Under the pieces are notes generated by a model. That model ran no database searches. It saw only the letters and a list, made by a program, of their open reading frames with translations, and was not told the DNA's origin. 64,000 nucleotides of DNA from Acidobacteriota bacterium (GTDB lineage: Bacteria > Acidobacteriota > Vicinamibacteria > Vicinamibacterales > CAVVIG01), in the NCBI GenBank assembly GCA_016195265.1, contig JACPZW010000085.1:49996-113995 (forward strand), in the 5' to 3' direction. Positions 58,368 to 64,000 of this stretch are shown here, piece by piece. The first letter of the stretch is position 1. Every line of letters begins with the position of its first letter. The position numbers were made by a program, and so were the translations under genes.

Positions 58368-58597
58368 GCCGGGGTCTTTCGGACCCGGCTGATCAGCCCG
58401 CCGGACGGCCGGGTCCAAAAGGACCCGGCCTACGTACTCGCGCCGGGTCCAAAAGGATCCGGCCTACGTACTACGCGCCCGGACCCGGCCTACGTACTAC
58501 GCGCCGGGACCCGGCCTACGTACCACGCGCCGGGACCCGGCCTACGTACCACGCGCCGGGACCCGGCCTACGTACTACGCACGGGGACCCGGCCTAC
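58364..58597. repeat. REP cluster with five 26-bp-period truncated copies
   Basis: Forward REP 58364-58389, inverse REPs 58408-58433 and 58442-58467, then five short copies (GCCGGGACCCGGCCTAC-like) at 58477, 58503, 58529, 58555 and 58581, each 26 bases apart. The short copies keep the inner palindrome and CTAC but lack most of the loop. The first and last elements provide the pilT and helicase stop codons. Confidence 0.9.
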
Positions 58598-60363
58598 GTA
58601 CTGGACGTCGACGATTCGCGGCTGCGGCGCACGGGGACTTTCTGCCCGCGCAGCGTCGTTTTCTTCAGCGCGTCGACGATCTGATCGGCCATCGCGTCCG
58701 GCACGTCCACGAGCGAGAAGCGATCGGCGATTTCGATCGCGCCGAGATCTTTCGACGACATGCCCGTCTCGCCGGTGATCGCGCCGACGAGATCGCCTGG
58801 GCGGATGCCCGCCTGACGCCCGGCGCCGATGAAGAGGCGCACGACGTTGACGTCTTTGCCATGCGTAGGCCGGGTCCTTTCGGACCCGGCAGCCGCTACG
58901 TGCTCGCGCCTGGGCCCGGCCTCGCCGTGAGGCCGGACCGTGCGCTTCCCGCCGGAGAACCGCGCAGGGCCCGACGTTCGTGCCGGGGCCGCGGGCGCGG
59001 CCGGCAGCTCCTTGAGTTCTTTTCCGGGGCGATCGCCCACGACCGCCGCGTGCGCGAGCTTCACGGCGGCGGCCGCGATGTCGGTCACCGAATACTCCGC
59101 CGCCAGCGACTCGACGACGCCGCGCACGTCATCCAGATCGCCGGCGATCAGCTTCTCCCGCAGCGCCGCGCGCGTCGTCTCGAGGCGGCGCGCGCGCAGA
59201 TCCGACAGCGTCGGCACGGCGGCGATTTCGATCTTCTGCTTCGTGACCTGCTCGATGCTCCGCAGCAGCCGCTGCTCGCGCGGATCGGCCAGCGTGATCG
59301 CGGTCCCCTCGCGTCCGGCGCGGCCCGTGCGTCCGATGCGATGGACGTAATCGTCGGGCGATGCCGGGAGATCGTAGTTGACGACGTGCGAGAGGTGCTT
59401 GATGTCGAGGCCGCGGGCGGCGACGTCGGTGGCGACGAGCAAATCGGACTTCTCCGCTCGAAAGCGAGCCATGACCTGATCGCGCTGCCGCTGCTGCATG
59501 CCGCCGTGCAGCGCCTCGGCGCGGTAGCCGTGCGCGTTCAGCCGCTCGACCAGCGTGTCCACGTCGAGCCGCGTCCGGCAGAACACGATCGCCGACGTCG
59601 GGCTCTCGACATCCAGCACGCGCCCGAGGACGTCAGGTTTCTGCGCACGATGCACGAGGTACGCCACCTGGCGGACGCGCGGCAGCTTCCCCGCCGCCGT
59701 CTTCTCGCGCGCGACCGTGATGCGCTGTGGTTCCTTCAGATGCCGCTGCGCGATCGACAGGATCCGCGCCGGCAGCGTCGCCGAAAAGAGCGTCGTCTGG
59801 CGCGCCGTCGGCGTGGATTTCAGAATGGTATCGATGTCCTCGGCAAAGCCCATGTCCAGCATCTCGTCGGCTTCGTCGAGCACGAGGACCGCGAGGGCGT
59901 CGAGCTTCAGCGTGTTGCGGCGGAGGTGATCCAGCGCGCGGCCCGGCGTCGCGACGACGATGTCCGCGCCGCGCTCGAGTGCCCGGGTCTGCTGCAGCAT
60001 CGATGCGCCGCCGTAGACCGGCACGACGTTCAACGCGGTCCCGCGCGCGTACTTGTGCATGGTCTCCGCGACCTGCATCGCGAGCTCGCGCGTCGGAACG
60101 AGCACTAACCCGCGCGTGCGGTGCTTTCCCTTCGGCTCTTCGACGAGACGCTGAATCAGCGGGAGCGCGAACGCGGCGGTCTTACCGGTGCCGGTCGCCG
60201 CCTGCGCGAGGAGATCGCGGCCGGCCAGCATGACCGGAATCGTCTCGCGCTGGACGGGTGTCGGCTCCTCGTAGCCGAGCGCGGTCACCGTGGCGATAAG
60301 GGAACCGACAATCCCGATTCCGGCAAAGCCGGCCGGAAGGACGTGCTCGCGCGTGGAGGGCAT
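58594..60363 (-). CDS. DEAD-box RNA helicase with DbpA-type RNA-binding domain
   Basis: 589 residues from the ATG at 60363, with GGAGG upstream; an in-frame extension to 60390 is possible. Helicase core: GYEEPTPVQRETIPVMLAGR (Q motif), AATGTGKTAAF (motif I), VLDEADEM (DEAD), LFSATLP (SAT), VNYDLPASPDDYVHRIGRTG (motif VI). The C-terminal DbpA-like domain (about 500-575, NVVRLFIGAGRQAGIRPGDL, VGAITGETG) resembles CsdA/DeaD. Residues about 492-500 are encoded by a REP. The enzyme unwinds RNA in ribosome assembly or RNA decay. Confidence 0.93.
   Translation of the reverse strand: MPSTREHVLPAGFAGIGIVGSLIATVTALGYEEPTPVQRETIPVMLAGRDLLAQAATGTGKTAAFALPLIQRLVEEPKGKHRTRGLVLVPTRELAMQVAETMHKYARGTALNVVPVYGGASMLQQTRALERGADIVVATPGRALDHLRRNTLKLDALAVLVLDEADEMLDMGFAEDIDTILKSTPTARQTTLFSATLPARILSIAQRHLKEPQRITVAREKTAAGKLPRVRQVAYLVHRAQKPDVLGRVLDVESPTSAIVFCRTRLDVDTLVERLNAHGYRAEALHGGMQQRQRDQVMARFRAEKSDLLVATDVAARGLDIKHLSHVVNYDLPASPDDYVHRIGRTGRAGREGTAITLADPREQRLLRSIEQVTKQKIEIAAVPTLSDLRARRLETTRAALREKLIAGDLDDVRGVVESLAAEYSVTDIAAAAVKLAHAAVVGDRPGKELKELPAAPAAPARTSGPARFSGGKRTVRPHGEAGPRREHVAAAGSERTRPTHGKDVNVVRLFIGAGRQAGIRPGDLVGAITGETGMSSKDLGAIEIADRFSLVDVPDAMADQIVDALKKTTLRGQKVPVRRSRESSTSST
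58865..58890 (-). repeat. REP in frame within the helicase gene
   Basis: GTAG-GCCGGGTCC-TTTC-GGACCCGGC lies in the linker between helicase core and RNA-binding domain and encodes AAGSERTRPTHG on the minus strand. It is the same REP subtype found at 11514-11539 and 62937-62962. Confidence 0.85.
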
Positions 60364-60450
60364 CAAGCATTTTCCTCCACCTGCGCGCATTCACATGCAG
60401 GAAATCAGCGGCGGCTCGCGTATACTGCCCGGCCAAGCAGTACCACGACG

Positions 60451-62247
60451 ATGGAAGACGACGATCAGACGCCAACGATCGAAGTCGAGCACGAGCGCGA
60501 CGACGAGCGTCTGGAGCCGGGCACGCGGGTCGGCCCATACGTCATCCTCGCGCAAATCGGCCGCGGGGGCATGGGCCAGGTTTTCCTCGGCAGCGATCCG
60601 CGGCTGCAGCGCAAGGTTGCGCTGAAATGCGTCATCCGCTCGCTCACCGGCGCCAACGAACGCCGGCTGCGCATCCTGCACGAAGCGCGCGCGGCCGCGC
60701 GCGTCAATCATCCCAACGTCGCGACCATCCACGACGTCGTCGAGCACGACAACCGCGCGTTCATCGTCATGGAGTACGTCGAGGGCGAGAGCCTCGCGTC
60801 GCGGTTGCGCCGCGAGCGGCTCCCGGTCGAGCGCATCGTCGCGATCGGACGGCAGCTTGCGTCCGCGCTCTAGGCGGCGCACGCGAAAGGCGTCGTCCAT
60901 CGCGATCTGAAGCCGGCCAACGTGCAGATGATGCCGAACGGCACGGCGAAGGTCCTGGACTTCGGGATTGCGAACGCGCCGCGACTGGCGACGGTCGCGT
61001 CGGGCGTGCCGACGGCCAGGCATCCGCCGGTGACGCAGGTCCAGGTCCGTCCCGCTCAGCCGGGCACGCCGCCGTACATGGCGCCCGAGCAGGTGCTCGG
61101 CCACGCCGTGGACGAGCGCGCGGACATCTACAGCCTTGGCGTGGTCCTGTACGAGATGACGACGGGCCAGCGGCCGTTTCTCGACGCCGACGCGCTGCAG
61201 TCGATGGGCACGGGGGCGAAGGGCGCGCCTCGCGCCGACGCGATCGAGCCGTCGGTGCCGAAGCCGCTCGCCGATCTGATTGCGAAGGCGATGGCCGTCG
61301 ACGTGACGGCGCGCTACCAGACAGCGGTCGAGATCGGCGCCGCGCTCGCCGCCTTGCAGCGCGATCTCGACGAGCAGCCGCCGCCGCTCCGGCAGCGAGT
61401 CGCGCGTGGCGCCGCCGGCGTCGGGCTGCTGGCGATCATCATCGCCGTCGTTGGCGTCGCGACGACGGTCGGGTTCGATTACACGTTCGGCCTGAGCGGA
61501 CCATTTGCCGCGCAGTCACCGTCTATGTATTTCGTCTGGGGACTGCGGGCGTTGTTCCCGTCGGCGTTTCAGATGACGCTGGCGGTACTGGTCCTGCTCG
61601 GCCTCCGGGTCGTCTTTCACCTGATCGAGGCGATCGGTCCGATGGGGCGCGCCCTCCGGCGCGTGCGGCCATGGGGTGCGGACGTGGCCACAGCCTCGGG
61701 TCTCAACACGCCGTCGATGCTCGCGCAGGCCCTCTGCGCGCTGGCGATCGTGGGGCTGGGTGTGGTCGTCTGGCGGCACGTCGCGCTGATCGAATCCTGG
61801 GGCGCGCTGATCAACAGCTATTCGGCGGACGTGCTGCGCCCGCTCGGGCCGAATCACATGCGCGAGAAGTCCGTGTACCGGACGGAGCTCGACATGCTGC
61901 TGCTCGCGCTCGGGTTCGGATTCCTGACAGTGGTGCGGCGGCGGCGCCAGCGTCACTCGAAGGACGGCACGGCCGCGCTCGTTCTGCTGCTGGTGACGAT
62001 GACGGTCATCATGCTGATGAGCGAGTGGCCGTATCGCGTCTTCTATCACCACTATCACAACTGCTGCGAGCGGATTCACTACGCCGGCGAGCAGTGCTAC
62101 ATCATCGGCAGCAGCGCGAACGAATCGCAGATCTTCTGCCCGGCCAGCGCGCCACCGCGCAATCACGTCGTCTCGAACAGCGACATCAAGCACGACCCAT
62201 CTCGCGTCGTCGAAAACGTGTTCTCGATCCTGGACCCGGCTCGGTAA
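60451..62247 (+). pseudogene. Membrane Ser/Thr protein kinase with an in-frame amber codon
   Basis: 599 codons in one frame, interrupted only by TAG at 60871-60873 (codon 141). The kinase motifs are complete on both sides: IGRGGMGQVFLG, VALKCV, MEYVEGESLASRL before; AAHAKGVVHRDLKPAN, VLDFGIANAP and PPYMAPEQVLG after. Relatives usually have Glu at this position, so GAG to TAG is the likely change. A transmembrane region with about five helices (LLAIIIAVVGVATTVGF onward) and a Cys-rich tail (YHNCCERIHYAGEQCYIIGS) follow. It is either a recent pseudogene, a sequencing error, or suppressed by read-through. Confidence 0.75.
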
Positions 62248-62295
62248 CCGCGGCCTTGCGCCGGGCGCGACGCGTCCGGCGCGCGAAGGGGATCT

Positions 62296-62931
62296 ATGAA
62301 GACACTCAGAATGCTCGGGCTGATTGGCGCGTGCGCGCTCCTCCCGGCGACGGCGCGGGCGGACGATGGCGGATGGTGGGAGTGGCTGCAGGGCCTGAGC
62401 GGACCGAAGCTGCATGGCCTCGGCACCGACATGCATCTCTTCTGTGTCGACAAGGACGGCACGCCGTTCAGGTGCGAGCGATTGTTCAGACTGCTCACGC
62501 CGGGCCGGCCGTACGACGACATCAAGCATCAGTTCGACATCCGCCTCAGCCTCTACTGGAACTACGGTATGCAGTTCACCGACGCGAGCGCAAAGAACAC
62601 GCCGGGCGAGATTATGGCGGCCAAGGTGATGGCGATGTACTACAACCGCGTGCATCCCATGGTCAGCGTGGGTGGAGGCGCCGGCGTCATTCCCTTCTTC
62701 GGCTCGGACTTCGACAAGTTCGCGCGCGGCATCGTGACGCCGGCGAGCGTCATCGTCTCGCCGTTCACGGGCGGCGGCAAATGGGGGAAGGCGTTTTACT
62801 TCCGCGTCGAGGCGAGTTACATCACGCAGGGATTCAGCGCCGCCAAGGATTTCAACAACACTTCGACGTATGTGGCGAGCGGCGAATGGAATCCGTCGTA
62901 TGCGATCGGGTTCGACTTCAGGCGGAAGTAG
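62296..62931 (+). CDS. Predicted outer-membrane protein, unknown
   Basis: 211 residues with a signal peptide (KTLRMLGLIGACALLPATAR). DDGGWWEWLQGLSGPKLHGL is followed by beta-strand-rich sequence with repeated aromatic ends (HQFDIRLSLYWNYGMQF, KAFYFRVEASYITQGFSAAK, WNPSYAIGFDFRRK). The Phe near the C-terminus fits an outer-membrane barrel. It lies 48 bases downstream of the kinase and may be co-transcribed with it. A REP follows its stop. Confidence 0.68.
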   Translation: MKTLRMLGLIGACALLPATARADDGGWWEWLQGLSGPKLHGLGTDMHLFCVDKDGTPFRCERLFRLLTPGRPYDDIKHQFDIRLSLYWNYGMQFTDASAKNTPGEIMAAKVMAMYYNRVHPMVSVGGGAGVIPFFGSDFDKFARGIVTPASVIVSPFTGGGKWGKAFYFRVEASYITQGFSAAKDFNNTSTYVASGEWNPSYAIGFDFRRK

Positions 62932-62936
62932 AGTAC

Positions 62937-62962
62937 GTAGGCCGGGTCCTTTCGGACCCGGC
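62937..62962 (+). repeat. Single REP downstream of the outer-membrane protein gene
   Basis: GTAG-GCCGGGTCC-TTTC-GGACCCGGC begins five bases after the TAG stop at 62929-62931. It lies between convergent genes, the typical site for a REP. Confidence 0.9.
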
Positions 62963-62975
62963 CCATTCCTGAGCC

Positions 62976-63872
62976 TCAGGCGAGCGCGGCCTTGTAGAGC
63001 GCGACGAGCTTCGCCCACGCCTTCTCGGCGTCGGGCTTGTTGTAGATCGGCGCGTCGGCCGATGCCGGCATGTCCGGCACGCACCAGCCGTGCAGGCTCT
63101 TGTAGACCTCGATCTCGGCCGGCACCTTCGCGGCGGCGAACGCTTCCTTCAATTTGTCCTTCGCGTCCGGCTGGCGCTGATCGTCGTTGCCCGCGATTCC
63201 GATGTAGAGCCGCGCCTGCATCTTCGGGATCAGCAGGTGCGGGCTGGCCGGCGTATCGGTGACGAGACCGCCGCCGTGGAACGATCCGCCGGCGCCCATG
63301 CGGTTCGGCACGGCCGCCAGCGTCCGGAACACGAGCGGACCGCCCATGCAGTAGCCCTGCGTCCCGATCTTCTTCGACGTGTTCACGACTTTCTGCGAGT
63401 CGAGGTACGCGACGAACGCCGCGGCGTCCTTCTCGGCCGCGCCGGCCGCGGTGATGCTGCCCATCAGCGGCCGCAGCTTCGCCATGTCCGCCTGGTTCGA
63501 GAAGCTGAAGCCGTTGGTGTCGATGCCCGGGGCCTTCGTCATGCGGTAGTACGGATTCGGCACGAGCACCGAGTAGCCTTCCGCGGCGATGCGCTTGCCG
63601 ATGTCGATCATCGCCGGGCGCAGCCCGAAGGCGTCCGCCCAGATGATCACGCCCGGATGCGATCCCGAGGTCGGGTGGATGAACGCGGCGTCACACGTGC
63701 CGTCCGGCGTCTTGATGTCGACGTTCATCACCATGACGGGCATTTCCGCCGCCGAGGCGATCTTGTCCGTGGCGGCGGCGATGCCGGCCGCGAGCGAGAG
63801 CGCGACGAAGTCGCGGCGCGAGAGATCGGTGGTCGATTCGTTCTTGTCCTCGGGACGCTTTTCATCTGTCAT
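62976..63872 (-). CDS. Tat-exported dienelactone hydrolase family protein
   Basis: 298 residues. GGAGAC lies before the ATG. The Tat signal is LSRRDFVALSLAAGIAAATD (Arg19-Arg20). The alpha/beta-hydrolase uses a Cys nucleophile in GYCMGGPLV (Cys175), with HPGVIIWADAFGLRPAMIDI early and the catalytic His in YKSLHGWCVPDMPA. Family members hydrolyse dienelactones and related esters in aromatic degradation. Export by Tat suggests a periplasmic enzyme. It is the third Tat-exported enzyme in the window. Confidence 0.88.
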   Translation of the reverse strand: MTDEKRPEDKNESTTDLSRRDFVALSLAAGIAAATDKIASAAEMPVMVMNVDIKTPDGTCDAAFIHPTSGSHPGVIIWADAFGLRPAMIDIGKRIAAEGYSVLVPNPYYRMTKAPGIDTNGFSFSNQADMAKLRPLMGSITAAGAAEKDAAAFVAYLDSQKVVNTSKKIGTQGYCMGGPLVFRTLAAVPNRMGAGGSFHGGGLVTDTPASPHLLIPKMQARLYIGIAGNDDQRQPDAKDKLKEAFAAAKVPAEIEVYKSLHGWCVPDMPASADAPIYNKPDAEKAWAKLVALYKAALA

Positions 63873-64000
63873 GACTTGTCTCCATTAATTAAGGATACGT
63901 TGCGTCATTCGCAGCGCGGGTCCTGACGCCGAACAGCCCCTCCCAGCCACCCCACCGCGTTGGGAAACACGCGGCGGGGACCCCGGGGTGCTCGCCCCAA

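Noticed and set aside
58477..58597. CRISPR array
   Set aside because: 26-base period with near-identical units and no spacers of CRISPR length.
61516..63084. 522-residue minus-strand frame under the kinase
   Set aside because: Composition is Arg/His-rich antisense; the plus strand encodes kinase, membrane and outer-membrane protein features.
1..64000. tRNA, rRNA or complete insertion sequence
   Set aside because: No transposase frame, rRNA stretch or cloverleaf-like sequence was recognised on reading; a covariance-model scan would be needed to exclude a tRNA.

Overview
The window is high-GC bacterial chromosome. The gene content suggests Acidobacteriota, probably a Vicinamibacteria-like soil lineage. 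Signs are an oligomer-binding TonB receptor with a carboxypeptidase-like N-terminal domain, many secreted beta-propeller proteins, DUF4159, DUF6152 and DUF1326 proteins, a PilT ATPase, and several Tat-exported enzymes. This placement is inference from gene content; no rRNA, tRNA, CRISPR array or complete insertion sequence was seen.

Layout. 1-4.8 kb: a lipoprotein metallo-beta-lactamase-fold protein running off the left edge, fragments of a VPS10/sialidase-like gene and of a NYN-domain gene, then a TonB-dependent receptor. 4.9-11.5 kb: a candidate pathway of a RibD-type reductase, a glycosyltransferase-methyltransferase fusion, a QueD/PTPS-like protein lacking canonical catalytic residues, an MDR dehydrogenase, and a CDP-alcohol phosphatidyltransferase fused to a sulfatase-like phosphatase. 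11.6-16.1 kb: PEGA-domain protein, coiled-coil PilZ protein, secreted proteins. 16.2-21.5 kb: an S9 peptidase followed by pqqABCDE, which make the redox cofactor PQQ. 21.7-25.9 kb: an ATP-grasp protein fused to two SET domains, behind a membrane spermidine-synthase-like protein. 26-31 kb: an overlapping pair of a membrane STAND-type NTPase and an AsmA-like membrane protein, visibly less GC-rich than the surroundings.

31-46 kb: Tat-exported PLP enzymes, a nucleoside-use locus (ureide-permease-like transporter, nucleoside hydrolase, ribokinase) split by a PIN nuclease plus DUF3696 ATPase pair, an EfpL-type elongation factor and a metabolite transporter. 46-57 kb: MFS transporter, DUF4159 protein, a collapsed ABC-transporter pseudogene, a FEN-type nuclease, LVIVD and DUF305 proteins. 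57-64 kb: PilT, a DEAD-box helicase, a membrane Ser/Thr kinase with an in-frame amber codon, and a dienelactone hydrolase.

The most distinctive feature is a REP/REPIN family: a GTAG tetranucleotide followed by a palindrome, often in inverted pairs. These elements lie between genes, inside coding regions (in frame in at least four proteins), and at gene ends where the TAG within GTAG is the stop codon of about eight genes. A second hairpin element is nested in the loops of several of them.
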